A DNA stretch of 64,000 nucleotides from Staphylococcus marylandisciuri (GCF_025519785.1 NZ_JAOPKZ010000007.1:61698-125697), one strand, 5' to 3'. Shown: positions 20,961 through 31,179, numbered from the stretch's first letter. A program made the numbers and translations. The notes: generated by a model from the letters alone, not told the origin.

Positions 20961-20990
20961 TTGAAATACAACTCCTTATTTTATTAAAAT
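20961..20990 (+). promoter_or_regulatory. Candidate promoter of the first usp gene
   Basis: TTGAAA (20961-20966), 18 bp, then TAAAAT (20985-20990), followed by AAGGAGGGA before the ATG at 21012. That leaves a very short leader. The match is moderate. Confidence 0.4.
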
Positions 20991-21011
20991 ATAAGTAAGG
21001 AGGGATGATCT

Positions 21012-21425
21012 ATGTATAAAAATATACTGCTGGGTGTAGATACACAATTGAAGAATGAAAAAGCGTTAAAAGAAGTTTCAAAATTAGCGGGAGAAGGCAC
21101 AGTAGTAACGATTTTAAACTCAATTAGTGAGCAAGATGCTCAGGCCTCTATCAAATCCGGCGTACACATTGATGCGTTAACAGAAAGACGGAGTAAAGCG
21201 TTAGAGCCCACTCGTAAAGCATTGGAAGACTATGGTATCGACTACCAAGAAATTATCGTCAGAGGTAATGCGAAAGAGAAATTATTGAAACAAGCTAATA
21301 GTGGCAAGTATGATATTGTAGTACTCAGTAACCGTAAAGCTGAAGATAAGAAGAAATTTGTATTAGGTAGTGTCAGTCATAAAGTAGCGAAGCGCGCCCA
21401 CATCCCTGTACTTATCGTTAAATAA
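21012..21425 (+). CDS. Universal stress protein (UspA family)
   Basis: A 137-residue single-domain Usp protein, cytoplasmic, with an alpha/beta nucleotide-binding fold. The start KNILLGVDT, a charged central helix, VRGNAKEKLL and the end VLGSVSHKVAKRAHIPVLIVK fit the family. The ATP-binding G-2x-G-9x-G-S/T motif is only partly present, so nucleotide binding is uncertain. An excellent AAGGAGGGA site defines the start. It is monocistronic and flanked by repeats. A second, more typical Usp gene is at 25.1 kb. Confidence 0.88.
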   Translation: MYKNILLGVDTQLKNEKALKEVSKLAGEGTVVTILNSISEQDAQASIKSGVHIDALTERRSKALEPTRKALEDYGIDYQEIIVRGNAKEKLLKQANSGKYDIVVLSNRKAEDKKKFVLGSVSHKVAKRAHIPVLIVK

Positions 21426-21636
21426 TGCTAAGTTACGTCTCGTTTTATATGACTTGATTAAGCTTGCATAAAAGCAATTAGCGCATGATATCATAGTAGT
21501 TACACAATAAAGGTGCCCCTTTCAAAGTTCTATTAAATCATAGCTAACTTGAAAGGAGCTTGTTAGTGCAATTAACTTTTTATCCAGAGATACAAGTAAA
21601 TGCGTAATATCTAAGTGAATATAAATGCTAATAATT

Positions 21637-21687
21637 GGGAGCGAGACAGAAATCTAATTTGAATAAAAAGATTTCTGTCCCGCTCCC
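21637..21687. repeat. Repeat locus 4: 51-nt palindrome
   Basis: A 51-nt inverted repeat with 19-nt arms (GGGAGCGAGACAGAAATCT and its near-complement) and a 13-nt loop, between the convergent usp and metallo-hydrolase genes. One arm has A for G (GAGACAG), giving a single mismatch. A separate loose hairpin (CCTTTCAAAGTT / AACTTGAAAGG, 21518-21556) precedes it. Confidence 0.88.
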
Positions 21688-21708
21688 TTCACTATTGAAG
21701 AACATTTA

Positions 21709-22401
21709 TTAATTAAATGTTACTTCTTCACCCGGTTTTAATATTTGAACTTCACCTTTTTTAACTGCAGACTTGAAGTCTTCTGGATCCTGTTCAATGT
21801 ATGGGAAAGTATCATAGTGAATTGGTACCGTAATTTGTGGTTTAATAAATTCATTAATAGCATAACTAGCATCTTCAATCCCCATTGTAAAGTTATCACC
21901 GATTGGTATGAAGCATACATCTACGGGATGACGGTCAGCAATTAATTTCATATCACTAAACAATCCAGTATCTCCAGTATGATAAATAGTGCGGCCTTCT
22001 ACTTCGAGTATCAATCCCATAGGCATACCTAAATAAACTGGTATACCATTATCATCTGTTAGACTTGAACTATGAAACGCTTGAACAAATTTAACAGTTC
22101 CAAATTCAAATTCTGCTTTACCACCGATATTCATCGGTCTAACATTCTCATGTCCCTTATTTGTAGTTAGATAATCACCCACTTCAGCTGAGCCGATTAC
22201 CATTGCATTATTCTTTTTAGCGAGCTCTATAGTGTCGCCAAAGTGATCACCGTGACCGTGAGTTAATATGATATAATCTACTTCAACGTCCTCCACATTT
22301 AAATCAGATAATTCATTACCGGTAATAAATGGATCTACAATTACTTTTTTATTATTTGCTTCAAAATAAATTGTTGACTGTCCATGAAAAGATAGTTTCA
22401 T
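21709..22401 (-). CDS. Metallo-beta-lactamase-fold hydrolase (UPF0173, YtkL-like)
   Basis: A 230-residue metal-dependent hydrolase of unknown substrate. The zinc-binding HxHxDH motif is [11 protein letters not shown] (about 47-57), followed by further ligand regions [13 protein letters not shown] and PIHYDTFPY. No signal peptide is present, so it acts in the cytoplasm. It is encoded divergently from pepQ (gap 181 bp). GGGGAGGATT precedes the ATG. The family is widespread in Firmicutes; function is not inferred further. Confidence 0.88.
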   Translation of the reverse strand: MKLSFHGQSTIYFEANNKKVIVDPFITGNELSDLNVEDVEVDYIILTHGHGDHFGDTIELAKKNNAMVIGSAEVGDYLTTNKGHENVRPMNIGGKAEFEFGTVKFVQAFHSSSLTDDNGIPVYLGMPMGLILEVEGRTIYHTGDTGLFSDMKLIADRHPVDVCFIPIGDNFTMGIEDASYAINEFIKPQITVPIHYDTFPYIEQDPEDFKSAVKKGEVQILKPGEEVTFN

Positions 22402-22582
22402 GATAAATCCTCCCCTAATATATTCTTGTTAATAAATATACCACGTAATGGCTTAGATATAACGTAAAACAATTTTTTCTAAACCTTAAACTATGCTTCA
22501 TATTAATTATTTTAATCAATGGAGTTGCAAATTGACTTTGAAATATTTTAAAATTTATTATACTAAAAAGGATGTGAAATTT

Positions 22583-23635
22583 ATGAAAATTAAAAGAATT
22601 ATTGAGTCAATTAAAGCACAAGACGCTGATGGAGCTTGGATTACTCGCCCTATTAACATCTATTATTTAACGGGCTACTATAGTAATCCTCACGAAAGAC
22701 TCTACGCCTTATTAATTAAACCAAATGGAGAACAAATTCTATTCTGCCCACAACTAGAGGTAGAAGATGTAAAACTTTCACCATTTACTGGAAAAATAAT
22801 AAGTTATTTAGATTCAGAAAACCCTCTGCTAAAGGCACGTGAAAGTTTATCAGTCTTGCTAGTTGAAGCAGAGCACCTTACATTACAGCGCCAACGTGAA
22901 CTCAGACAGCACTTTGATACACAACAATTTGGTGACATCGATGAAACATTAAAACACCTACGCAATATCAAATCATCAGAAGAAATTGAGAAATTAACAA
23001 AAGCTGCAAATTTAGCAGATCGATGTGTAGCTATTGGCGTGGACTATTTAGAGGAAGGACGTACTGAACGAGAAGTTGTAAATCATATTGAAAACGAAAT
23101 AAAGAAATATGGTATTAATGAAATGAGTTTTGATACGATGGTCTTATTTGGAGATCATGCAGCATCTCCCCATGGTGTACCTGGAGACCGCAAGTTACAA
23201 CAAGATGAATATGTCCTGTTCGATTTGGGTGTGGTATATAACCACTATTGCAGTGATATCACTCGTACGATAGCTTTTGGCACCCCTGATAATCAAGCTC
23301 AAAGAATTTATGAAATTGTAAAAGAAGCTCAGACACAATCAATCAAGGCTATTAAACCTGGAATTGAAATTAGTGAAATTGATAAGATTGCTCGAGATAT
23401 TATTACCCAACATGGATACGGAGAATATTTCACGCATAGATTAGGTCACGGTATAGGTATAGAAGCTCACGAATACCAAGATATTTCTGGCGATAATCAC
23501 AATGTTCTCGAAGAAGGTATGGTTATAACGATCGAACCAGGTATTTATGTTAAAGGCGTTGCTGGTGTGCGCATCGAGGATGACATACTTGTGACCAACA
23601 ATGGAGCTCAAATACTTACCACCTATAGCAAATAA
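22583..23635 (+). CDS. pepQ: Xaa-Pro dipeptidase (M24 family)
   Basis: A cytoplasmic metallopeptidase that splits dipeptides with C-terminal proline. The N-terminal creatinase-like domain (1-120) leads into the pita-bread domain. Metal ligands can be placed: Asp in VLFDLGVV, Asp in SDITRT, His in [12 protein letters not shown], Glu in TIEPGIYV and Glu in VRIEDDI. I set the start at 22583 (MKIKRI, 350 aa) behind AAAAGGATG. The open frame extends 30 codons upstream, but that stretch has no ribosome site and no family similarity. It is transcribed divergently from the UPF0173 gene. Confidence 0.9.
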   Translation: MKIKRIIESIKAQDADGAWITRPINIYYLTGYYSNPHERLYALLIKPNGEQILFCPQLEVEDVKLSPFTGKIISYLDSENPLLKARESLSVLLVEAEHLTLQRQRELRQHFDTQQFGDIDETLKHLRNIKSSEEIEKLTKAANLADRCVAIGVDYLEEGRTEREVVNHIENEIKKYGINEMSFDTMVLFGDHAASPHGVPGDRKLQQDEYVLFDLGVVYNHYCSDITRTIAFGTPDNQAQRIYEIVKEAQTQSIKAIKPGIEISEIDKIARDIITQHGYGEYFTHRLGHGIGIEAHEYQDISGDNHNVLEEGMVITIEPGIYVKGVAGVRIEDDILVTNNGAQILTTYSK

Positions 23636-23701
23636 AAAAGAAAAATGAGCAGTATAAATGAGTTAAAATCTGTTATTAAACGCATAAATAGCTTAAAGTA
23701 A

Positions 23702-23752
23702 GGGAGCGGGACAGAAATCTAATTTGACTAAAAAGATTTCTGTCCCGCTCCC
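23702..23752. repeat. Repeat locus 5: 51-nt palindrome
   Basis: Perfect 19-nt arms (GGGAGCGGGACAGAAATCT) around a 13-nt loop, ending in CTCCCTTTTAT. It sits between convergent pepQ and ald and would form a strong bidirectional terminator. Confidence 0.92.
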
Positions 23753-23837
23753 TTTTATACTGCTAATTCGTCTTAAGTGCTTATAAATTATTAAGCTGAT
23801 TTACTCTAACCTGTACAGCACTAAAGAAAATGTCAGG

Positions 23838-24953
23838 TTAGCGCAATCCTTCCTCGACAGTAATATATTCTATATCTAAGGCTTCACCAACAGCTTTATT
23901 CGTTAGCTTACCGTCAATCGTATTTAAACCTAAAGAGAGCGCTTTGTTATCTGCTAAAGCTTGCGCATATCCCTTATTAGCGAGTTGCAAAGCATAAGGC
24001 AATGTCGCATTATTTAATGCAATAGTTGAGGTTCTCGGTACTGCGCCAGGCATATTTGCTACTGCGTAGTGAACCACACCGTGTTTTTTATATGTAGGAT
24101 CATCATGGGTAGTGATCTTATCAGTCGTTTCAAATATACCACCTTGATCAATAGCTATATCCACTATGACTGCCCCATCCTTCATTTGTTTCACCATTTG
24201 CTCAGTAATGAGATTAGGCGCTTTGGCACCTGGTATGAGGACAGCGCCTATTACCAAATCACTTTCTTTAACGCATTCTTCTATATTTAAAGGGTTAGAC
24301 ATTATAGTGTGAACGCGACCTCCAAATAGATCTTCTAATTCTTGTAAGCGTTTAGGATTGACATCAAGAATCGTTACGTCTGCTCCTAGACCTAATGCTA
24401 TCTTAGCAGCATTCGTTCCCGCTTGTCCTCCACCTATAATAGTTACACGACCTTTAGCTACACCTGGTACGCCTCCAAGTAAGATTCCCATACCACCTTT
24501 ATATTTCTGTAGGAATTCAGCTCCGATTTGAGAAGCCATTCTTCCAGCCACTTCACTCATAGGTGTTAACAATGGTAATGAGCGGTCGGGTAATTGAACC
24601 GTTTCATAAGCTATACTAACCACTTTATTATCTAAAAGTGCTTTAGTGAGCTCACCTTCATTGGCTAAATGAAGGTATGTGAAAAGAATCAACCCTTCTT
24701 TAAAATATTGAAATTCTTCTTCCAAGGGTTCTTTTACTTTCATAACCATTTCAACATCCCAAACTTTAGCCTGAGAATCTACAATTTTAGCGCCAGCTTT
24801 TTCATAATCTTTATCCTCAAAATAAGATCCTAATCCAGCAGACGCTTCAACTAAGACTTCATGCCCTTGATCTACGAGTGCATGAACTCCACTAGGTGAT
24901 AAGCTCACCCGGTTCTCATTATTTTTTATCTCCTTCGGAATACCAATTAGCAT
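23838..24953 (-). CDS. ald: Alanine dehydrogenase
   Basis: It reversibly deaminates L-alanine to pyruvate and ammonia with NAD+. The 371-residue product starting [10 protein letters not shown] has catalytic Lys74 (MKVKEP) and His95 (TYLHLAN) and the NAD-binding loop [11 protein letters not shown] (about 173-183). The ATG at 24953 is behind GGAGGTGGAG. A start 16 codons further upstream has no ribosome site. A stem using CTAACCTG / CAGGTTAG (23796-23844) spans the stop. It is divergent from the second usp gene. Confidence 0.94.
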   Translation of the reverse strand: MLIGIPKEIKNNENRVSLSPSGVHALVDQGHEVLVEASAGLGSYFEDKDYEKAGAKIVDSQAKVWDVEMVMKVKEPLEEEFQYFKEGLILFTYLHLANEGELTKALLDNKVVSIAYETVQLPDRSLPLLTPMSEVAGRMASQIGAEFLQKYKGGMGILLGGVPGVAKGRVTIIGGGQAGTNAAKIALGLGADVTILDVNPKRLQELEDLFGGRVHTIMSNPLNIEECVKESDLVIGAVLIPGAKAPNLITEQMVKQMKDGAVIVDIAIDQGGIFETTDKITTHDDPTYKKHGVVHYAVANMPGAVPRTSTIALNNATLPYALQLANKGYAQALADNKALSLGLNTIDGKLTNKAVGEALDIEYITVEEGLR

Positions 24954-25056
24954 GTTCTCCACCTCCAAATTTATATTAACGTGGAAGTAATGAAAGCGCA
25001 ATCATAAAAGTTAAAAAAATTTCAAATATTTGTATCATATGAAAATTTCTTAAATG

Positions 25057-25065
25057 TGGTATAAT
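25057..25065 (+). promoter_or_regulatory. Extended -10 promoter of second usp gene
   Basis: TGGTATAAT is an extended -10 (TGn-TATAAT) 32 bp before the usp ATG, with AAGGGGG as ribosome site. No good -35 is found, which extended -10 promoters tolerate. Confidence 0.55.
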
Positions 25066-25097
25066 ACAAGTGAATAAGAGTTAAGGGGGTAAAAGCG

Positions 25098-25601
25098 ATG
25101 TTAACTTATAAGAATATTTTAATCGCTGTAGATGGTTCGCATGAAGCTGAATGGGCTTTTAATAAAGCTGTAGAGGTGGCTAAACGTAACGAGGCACAGC
25201 TCACTGTAGTTAACGTTATTGATTCAAGAACTTATTCCTCATACGAAGTTTATGATGCTCAGTTTACCGAAAAATCAAAGAACTTTTCAGAAGACTTACT
25301 TAACGGCTACAAACAAGTTGCTACGGAAGCCGGAGTTAATCAAGTTACGACTCGCCTAGAATTCGGTTCACCTAAAGCAATTATCCCTAAAAAATTAGCA
25401 ACAGAATTAGGTATCGATCTAATTATGTGTGGTACATCAGGACTTAATGCTGTAGAACGATTTATAGTCGGTTCAGTTTCAGAGTCTATTGTGCGCCACG
25501 CACCGTGTGATGTCCTCGTTGTCCGTACTGAAGAAATGCCTGAAGATTTCCAACCTCAAGTTGCTACTAATGAATTCAGAGCTAAATACCAAACGCACTA
25601 A
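25098..25601 (+). CDS. Universal stress protein (UspA family)
   Basis: A 167-residue Usp protein. KNILIAVDGS (6-15) and the ATP-loop region MCGTSGLNAVERFIVGSVSESIVRHAPCDVLVVR match the nucleotide-binding G-2x-G-9x-G-S class, so it probably binds ATP. It is monocistronic, between ald (divergent) and ackA (convergent), in the same place as in S. aureus. Close association with ackA and ald suggests a role in fermentative or low-energy states (inference). Confidence 0.9.
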   Translation: MLTYKNILIAVDGSHEAEWAFNKAVEVAKRNEAQLTVVNVIDSRTYSSYEVYDAQFTEKSKNFSEDLLNGYKQVATEAGVNQVTTRLEFGSPKAIIPKKLATELGIDLIMCGTSGLNAVERFIVGSVSESIVRHAPCDVLVVRTEEMPEDFQPQVATNEFRAKYQTH

Positions 25602-25655
25602 ATAAAATAAATACGTAGTGTATGATAAGTCCGGGAGATTAATCCCAACTAAAAA

Positions 25656-25706
25656 GGGAGCGGGACAGAAATCTTTTTATTCAAATTAGATTTCTGTCCC
25701 GCTCCC
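25656..25706. repeat. Repeat locus 6: 51-nt palindrome
   Basis: Perfect 19-nt arms with loop in the opposite orientation to loci 2, 4, 5 and 13, flanked by AAAAA and TTTTT. This is the clearest case of the palindrome forming a bidirectional terminator between convergent genes. Confidence 0.92.
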
Positions 25707-25841
25707 TTTTTAACTAATATAACTCACTTTTCGTGAAGCCAACCTCACTATTCCGCCTTATATCTTCGTTAGACGAATGATTGTTACATTTCAGGAAAAT
25801 AACTTTTCTTATCACTTTTAGCGACTAATAAATGTATCAAA

Positions 25842-25901
25842 AAATAAGACACTACGGTTAATTTAATGACAAATTTCATTAAATCGACGAGTGTCTTATT
25901 T
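25842..25901 (-). terminator. Terminator of ackA
   Basis: AAATAAGACACT (25842-25853) pairs with AGTGTCTTATTT (25890-25901), with an inner ATTTAATGA / TCATTAAAT stem. On the minus strand it ends in TTATTTTTTGA. It lies about 65 bp after the ackA stop. Confidence 0.8.
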
Positions 25902-25964
25902 CATAATATTCACTATTTAAATCTTATAAGCCAATATAGCTCAAGTTAAGTTAATCTATTTAAC

Positions 25965-27161
25965 TTACACATTACCGTATTTTATGACATCTCTTGCAAT
26001 CATAACTTCTTCATTCGTAGGTATAACTAGGACTTTAACCGCTGAATCATCAGTACTAATAATTGCTTCACCGTCATCAACCAAATCATTTTTTTCAGGA
26101 TCGAGTTTAACCCCCATAAACTCTAAACCTTTTAATATGCGAGCACGCATACTAGCTGAATGTTCACCAACACCAGCTGTAAAGACGATTGCGTCTGTTC
26201 CTGACATATGCGCAGCGTAAGCACCGATATAGCCGTGAATTCTTCTTGCAAAGACATTCAGTGCAAGTTCAGAACGTTCACAACCTCCCGCTGCTTCTTT
26301 TTCAACATCACGAACATCACTCGATTTACCCGTAAGTCCAAGTAAGCCTGATTCCTTATTCAGAGTATATCTTACTTCTGCAGCATTTTTACCTGTCTTC
26401 TCCATAATATATGGTACGAGTGCTGGGTCAATGCTACCAGATCGAGTTCCCATAGTGACACCAGCTAGTGGCGTAAAGCCCATAGAAGTATCTATAGATT
26501 CTCCCCCACTCACAGCGGCTAGAGAAGCTCCATTACCGATATGACATGTAATTAATCTCAAGTCTTCGATCGGCTTATCTAATAGACTAGCTGCTCTTCT
26601 ACTCACGTACTTGTGGCTTGTACCATGAAAACCGTATTTACGGATACCGTAATCCGTATAGTAGTTATAAGGAAGACTGTACATGTAAGCTTCCTGAGGC
26701 ATTGTTTGATGGAATGATGTATCAAATACGGCCACGTGCGGTAACTCAGGTAATAACTTTCTGAAAGCACGTATACCCATCAGATTCGCTGGATTATGTA
26801 AAGGTGCCAAATCACTTAATTCATCAATTTTTTCTTCAACTTCATCTGTAACATATACAGAATTAGGAAAAGCTTCACCACCATGCACGACGCGATGTCC
26901 TGTTCCATCTAAATCGTTAATATCACTGATGACACCATGATCAATTAAACTATCAAGCATAATATCTACTGCTTCTACATGATCCGCTATATCTTTGACA
27001 TCTTTAAATTTCTCCCCGTTGGCCTCGATTGTAATAACAGAATCGTCTAAACCGATACGTTCTATTAACCCTTTTGAAATTAATCTTTCTTCTGGCATTT
27101 CTATAAGTTGAAACTTTAAAGAAGAACTACCAGCGTTGATTGCTAAAACTAACTTTGACAT
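25965..27161 (-). CDS. ackA: Acetate kinase
   Basis: It converts acetyl phosphate and ADP to acetate and ATP, the overflow-metabolism step. The 398-residue product starts [19 protein letters not shown]; further signatures are [29 protein letters not shown] and GNGASL. The ATG at 27161 has GGAGG at 8-base spacing; a TTG five codons upstream would lie on the ribosome site itself. It follows the YtxK-type methyltransferase gene by 82 bp on the same strand, as in Bacillus, probably as one transcript. Confidence 0.95.
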   Translation of the reverse strand: MSKLVLAINAGSSSLKFQLIEMPEERLISKGLIERIGLDDSVITIEANGEKFKDVKDIADHVEAVDIMLDSLIDHGVISDINDLDGTGHRVVHGGEAFPNSVYVTDEVEEKIDELSDLAPLHNPANLMGIRAFRKLLPELPHVAVFDTSFHQTMPQEAYMYSLPYNYYTDYGIRKYGFHGTSHKYVSRRAASLLDKPIEDLRLITCHIGNGASLAAVSGGESIDTSMGFTPLAGVTMGTRSGSIDPALVPYIMEKTGKNAAEVRYTLNKESGLLGLTGKSSDVRDVEKEAAGGCERSELALNVFARRIHGYIGAYAAHMSGTDAIVFTAGVGEHSASMRARILKGLEFMGVKLDPEKNDLVDDGEAIISTDDSAVKVLVIPTNEEVMIARDVIKYGNV

Positions 27162-27243
27162 ACCCGCGACCTCCAATTAACATTTCTCTTTAATTATATT
27201 TAACCATTATCACAGTTAATTATCAAGAATAATACAGTTTCAA

Positions 27244-28185
27244 TTAAGAGTGATTTTGCCCCATCCATTCGTTTAATTCTTGCATAAAACCTTTAAATTG
27301 TTGAGGATTTTTAAAATCCGGAATGTTTGCTAATAAAACCTCTACAGGTCTAGTTACATTGGCTTTCTTCTTCTGTAGAATCAACAGTGATTTACGCGCT
27401 TGTTCGTTTTTGAAAAGTGTTTTCGGTAAATGTAAGAATGCCTGCATTTCTGTTTCTGTTGCAATATAATTCTGCAACTGTTTCACATTATGTCCTTCAA
27501 ATATTTGACTTGGCACTACTAAGAACGCATATCCAGCTGGTTTGAGTGTCTGAATAGCTTGTTCAATAAGTAAATAATGAGAAAAACTATGTCCTTTTTT
27601 AAAACCAAGTTTCATTTGCTCACTGCGTTCATCTACTGGATAATACCCTATCGGTAAATCACTGATAACTACATCCGCTTCTTCAAACGGAAGAGGATTA
27701 ATAGCATCTTGAGGATAAACATCAAACGGTATTTCCAAAAAGTTAGCTAAATGCACGCTCACTCTTGATAGTACAGGATCCACTTCTACTAAATGATGCA
27801 TCAGTGTGGTATCTGTAAGAACTTCATGAACTGAAGCACTCAAATGACCTGCACCACTAGCTAAATCTACGACATGCATCTCATCATAATTAGACATAAA
27901 TCTCTGAACGAGAAAACCAAGTATTAGTCCAATGGAATCAGGAGTAATTTGATGATTGGCTTGAACTTGCTCTTCTTGTAGTAGACTTAGGTAAGCAAAC
28001 TGAAAAGCCTTTCTCCGATCTTGAAGGGTCGCCTGTTCAAGCAGCTCTCTATCTTGTGTATACACGAACTCCATCGCTAACCCTAGATTTTCAACTAAGC
28101 TTTGTCCATTTTCTTCATGTAGAGATTTAGTTTTTTCATCTAACACTTTAAAAAGTTTCTCCATGATAGATTGTTCTTCAGTCAT
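27244..28185 (-). CDS. ytxK: Class I SAM-dependent methyltransferase, YtxK-like
   Basis: A 313-residue cytoplasmic protein related to N6-adenine methyltransferases of HsdM type, a constant neighbour of ackA in Firmicutes. The SAM site is DLASGAGHLSASV (about 124-136). The catalytic NPPY-type motif is ISDLPIGYYP, with D in place of N, so DNA-methylating activity should not be assumed. The start at 28185 has AAAGGACA; the frame extends 18 codons upstream without a ribosome site. Target unknown. Confidence 0.85.
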   Translation of the reverse strand: MTEEQSIMEKLFKVLDEKTKSLHEENGQSLVENLGLAMEFVYTQDRELLEQATLQDRRKAFQFAYLSLLQEEQVQANHQITPDSIGLILGFLVQRFMSNYDEMHVVDLASGAGHLSASVHEVLTDTTLMHHLVEVDPVLSRVSVHLANFLEIPFDVYPQDAINPLPFEEADVVISDLPIGYYPVDERSEQMKLGFKKGHSFSHYLLIEQAIQTLKPAGYAFLVVPSQIFEGHNVKQLQNYIATETEMQAFLHLPKTLFKNEQARKSLLILQKKKANVTRPVEVLLANIPDFKNPQQFKGFMQELNEWMGQNHS

Positions 28186-28953
28186 AATATTGTCCTTTCT
28201 ATAGTAAAACTGTCCATAAGAGATTACATAGATGAACAAGGTAAGTTTTTACGAAATGATTAAGGTGCCTTGCTTAAATATGTATTCAATCATTATGGAC
28301 AGGATAATATGTGTTGTCAATATTAGCGTTTTTAAACTGATTGTAGTTAAGTGGATAACGGAAATATCATTGGTATCGTTATCTAAAGGTCCGATAACTG
28401 ACTACGAATATTTGAAATTAATTATTAACCGTTTAGAATCCAGTCACCAACTACTTTTATACCTCTTTTACAAATAACCCTCAGTTCAGGTTTTATGAAT
28501 TCAAGCGGATTGAATTTGTGTGATGGTACATTACTGAAGTCGAGACAAAAGTGTTTAGGATTTGAAAATGCGCTTGTATCAAGCTTTTTTCAATTCTAGT
28601 CATCCTTGCCGGGCCGGGACTACGAAATCTTTTTATTCAAATTAGAGTTCTGTCCCGCTCCCGAATCATGAGCGTTTCTGTCGTCAATCCTGTTATTGGT
28701 ACGCCGTTAATCGGTCTCTCAGAGTTCAGAAACTTTATGTCTCAACCTCAATATAACCTATTTTTAAATACTTTCTACAATAATGTAAACTTTATATTAC
28801 TCGAACATTTCTTATCCTGTATCAAGATTTAAACGAACAGAATTCCACCGAGAAATGGCAAGCTATTTTTTGATTTTGAAATAACTATCATTCCTCTTAT
28901 TTTTATTATAACGCTTACATTATATTAATAACAACGTTCAACCCTAACTAAAC
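28186..28953. other. Long gap where tpx is expected
   Basis: No convincing gene. An 81-codon plus-strand ORF at 28232 lacks a ribosome site and family resemblance. In Bacillus and S. aureus the thiol peroxidase gene tpx follows ytxK here; I see no remnant of its SVVPSIDTGVCD-type active site on either strand. The gap holds a GATAACG/CGTTATC hairpin and repeat locus 7 (28539-28750). Confidence 0.6.
28539..28750. repeat. Composite repeat locus 7
   Basis: It opens with GTCGAGACA and closes with TGTCTCAACCTC, approximate inverted ends. Inside are one half of the extended hairpin module (TTTGAAAATGCGCTTGTATCAAGC..., partner arm missing), CGGGACTACGAAATCTTTTTATTC and a CTGTCCCGCTCCC arm. It is a truncated, rearranged copy. 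Confidence 0.85.
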
Positions 28954-29496
28954 TCATTTTTTCAAGTAAAATACTGATGCAAACTTATTTCTAATAACGA
29001 CTGTATTAGCGAAATAATCATGTATCCCTCTATGTTTAGGTGTAAATAGAACTACGAGGTAAGGCAAATTAAAGCAAACACCGCTAATAATCCGTCCTAT
29101 CCACTCTCTAAAAAGAATATCAGACCATTTCAGATCTGCACGATCCACTCTTTCTACTCTAATATTGCATATCATTTTGCCTAAGGTTTGTTTAAAATAT
29201 TTAGTCATCAATACAAAGTAGAGATAAAAGACTAAAGCAGTAATTAAATGATCAATACTGAAATAATTAATCCATAATTTGACTTCATCTATATGAGTGG
29301 CATGATAAATAGGTTTAAATACTAAACCTTGGAAACCACTTATAATGAGACAATCTATTACAAAGCTGACAAAGCGAATTCCAAAGCCAGCGTACACTTG
29401 ATTTATTATACTTTCCTTATATATCTCATCAACTTCTTGCTGCTCATTCCTATCGAGATCGCTGTTGGTAATTTCAGGCGAAGAAATGTCACTCAT
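28954..29496 (-). CDS. RDD-family membrane protein, SppI/YteJ-like
   Basis: A 180-residue integral membrane protein with an RDD domain: about three or four hydrophobic segments (GIRFVSFVIDCLIISGFQ near 40, a segment near 90, another near 150) and the conserved GKMICNIRVERVD motif. It lies 9 bp after sppA. In B. subtilis the RDD protein beside SppA (YteJ/SppI) binds and inhibits the SppA protease, so a partner role is likely. The ATG at 29496 is behind TAGGTGA; a GTG three codons upstream is less likely. Confidence 0.82.
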   Translation of the reverse strand: MSDISSPEITNSDLDRNEQQEVDEIYKESIINQVYAGFGIRFVSFVIDCLIISGFQGLVFKPIYHATHIDEVKLWINYFSIDHLITALVFYLYFVLMTKYFKQTLGKMICNIRVERVDRADLKWSDILFREWIGRIISGVCFNLPYLVVLFTPKHRGIHDYFANTVVIRNKFASVFYLKK

Positions 29497-29505
29497 TATA
29501 TTCAC

Positions 29506-30504
29506 CTACCCTTCATACAAGTATTCTGGTTTAGCTTTTGAGTCATTATGAATAGCAGATTTTAGCTCTTCTATACTGTTTTTAACACCATTGATTGAGG
29601 TTTTAGCACTAAATATAGAAGATAAAAATCCATTATCAGCAGAATAAGTAAAGACTTCGGGTTTTTTAACACCGATATCCTTGCTTAATGCATCCAGCGC
29701 ATTGTTTTCATAACCGATTTGGTCAATTAAACCATTCTTTTTAGCTTGTTGTGCGCTATAAACCCTACCATCTGCTAACTTTCTAACTTTAGATTCAGAC
29801 ATGTGTCTACCATTTTTTACTACATCAACGAAACGATCAAAACTATCATCAATAACAGATTGCATGATGTTCTTCTCTTCAGGAGTCATATGGCGCGAGC
29901 TACTTAATATATCTTTATGTTTACCTGACTTAATAACATTTTCTTTAATACCTAATTTCCTTTGAAAATCTGAATAATCGACATTAGACATAATTACGCC
30001 AATAGAACCTGTCATAGATTGTGGTCCAGCGTAAATTTTATCTGCGGGTGACGATATGTAATAACCACCAGAAGCTGCCATATCTTTAATTTGAACATAG
30101 ACTTTTTTATCCTTCTGTTTAATCTGCTTAATCTTTTGATAAATTTCGTCACTTGGATATGTGCCACCACCTGGAGAATTCACTGTTAATAATACACCTT
30201 TGACTGAACTATCTTTTTTCACATCATCGAGTTGCTTTAGGAAAGAGCTATGGTTGTATCCGCCATTTCCTCCTAATAAACCACCGCTTTCACCATCTTG
30301 AGTTATCTCACCATTAAGAGTCAGATGCGCTATCCGCTTACTACTGTTCCCACTCTTTTCTACTTCTTCTGTAAATGGATCCAACGCGCTATCAGAATTA
30401 TCATTAAAAATGGTCGATACCACTGCGGATATAGAACTCATTACTATACCACCTAGTATAATGACTACAGCTAGAATAATAGCGATTATTCGCTTTTTTG
30501 ACAT
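29506..30504 (-). CDS. sppA: Signal peptide peptidase SppA
   Basis: A membrane-anchored serine protease of the S49 family that clears cleaved signal peptides and gives envelope-stress tolerance in Bacillus. One N-terminal membrane segment (7-28) anchors it. The Ser/Lys dyad can be placed: Ser145 in MAASGGYY and Lys197 in KSGKHKD, offset by two from B. subtilis Ser147/Lys199. NSPGGG (about 109-114) forms the oxyanion region. At 332 residues it is the short Gram-positive form. It is first in an sppA-RDD operon. Confidence 0.93.
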   Translation of the reverse strand: MSKKRIIAIILAVVIILGGIVMSSISAVVSTIFNDNSDSALDPFTEEVEKSGNSSKRIAHLTLNGEITQDGESGGLLGGNGGYNHSSFLKQLDDVKKDSSVKGVLLTVNSPGGGTYPSDEIYQKIKQIKQKDKKVYVQIKDMAASGGYYISSPADKIYAGPQSMTGSIGVIMSNVDYSDFQRKLGIKENVIKSGKHKDILSSSRHMTPEEKNIMQSVIDDSFDRFVDVVKNGRHMSESKVRKLADGRVYSAQQAKKNGLIDQIGYENNALDALSKDIGVKKPEVFTYSADNGFLSSIFSAKTSINGVKNSIEELKSAIHNDSKAKPEYLYEG

Positions 30505-31179
30505 TACAGGTCCTCCTTTTCATACAGATATTTATTATTTAAACATAAGCTGTGATATCTGTATAGTTATGAATAATAAAAGAAAGATTAATGTAGCACC
30601 TGTTAATAGATTGATGAACGCTATATTGGATTTCATTCGACTGTCGGTTAGAGTCATCAATAAAGTTAAGAGGAAATTAGCTTTGTAATAATGGCAGTTG
30701 ATATAAGAAAAGTACGAGACGAGGGAGCGGGATAGAAATCAAAAAGATATCTATCCCGCTCCCTCCGGCTTCGCTTTTGTATGGCCGCCCCAACTTACAT
30801 TGCTTGGGGAAACTGATTTACCAGTTTCTCTTTGTTGGGGCCCACCCCAACTTGCTGTGCTTGTGGGAGCGGGACAGAAATCTAATTAAATAAAAAGATT
30901 TCGTCGTCCCGCCCCGGCAAGGATGACTAGAATTGAAAAAAGCTTGATACAAGCGCATTTTCAATTCAATCATCTACTGCCAAGATGCTGAAAGAGGTTG
31001 GGACATTACATTATTTACCAGTTTCTCTGTGTTGGGGCCCCTGCTCAAATCCTAAACGCTTTTGTCCCGACCTCTTATCTCATTTATCCAAGCACTTTAT
31101 ATCCTGACACTTACTTACTTTCATAACCCATAATTAAAAGTTAGATAACTTCTCATATCTAATGTTATATTAACGAACT
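30505..31179. other. Gap between sppA and thiI
   Basis: About 210 bp upstream of sppA show no firm promoter. A plus-strand open frame there is the shadow of the sppA N-terminus and upstream DNA. Composite repeat locus 8 occupies 30719-31074. The last 100 bp before the thiI stop are AT-rich. Confidence 0.6.
30719..31074. repeat. Composite repeat locus 8
   Basis: It contains a shortened palindrome (GAGGGAGCGGGATAGAAATC / GATATCTATCCCGCTCCCTC), STAR units with TGTTGGGGCCC (near 30833) and TGTTGGGGCCCC (near 31030), and one extended hairpin module (about 30867-30990). It ends CTTTTGTCCCGACCTC. Two unrelated module types are interleaved. Confidence 0.88.

Larger units (their letters stand above)
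25602..25964. other. Convergent gap usp-ackA
   Basis: No gene is seen. It contains repeat palindrome locus 6 and the ackA terminator, with about 130 bp of AT-rich sequence between. Confidence 0.65.

Noticed and set aside
22493..22582. 30-codon N-terminal extension of PepQ
   Set aside because: It lacks a ribosome site and family similarity; the internal ATG at 22583 has AAAAGGATG.
28232..28477. 81-codon plus-strand ORF
   Set aside because: No ribosome site, no recognisable domain, composition like intergenic sequence; it fills the gap where tpx is missing but does not resemble it.
28906..28920. cre-like palindrome after the RDD gene
   Set aside because: It lies downstream of the genes it would have to control, and one key base differs.
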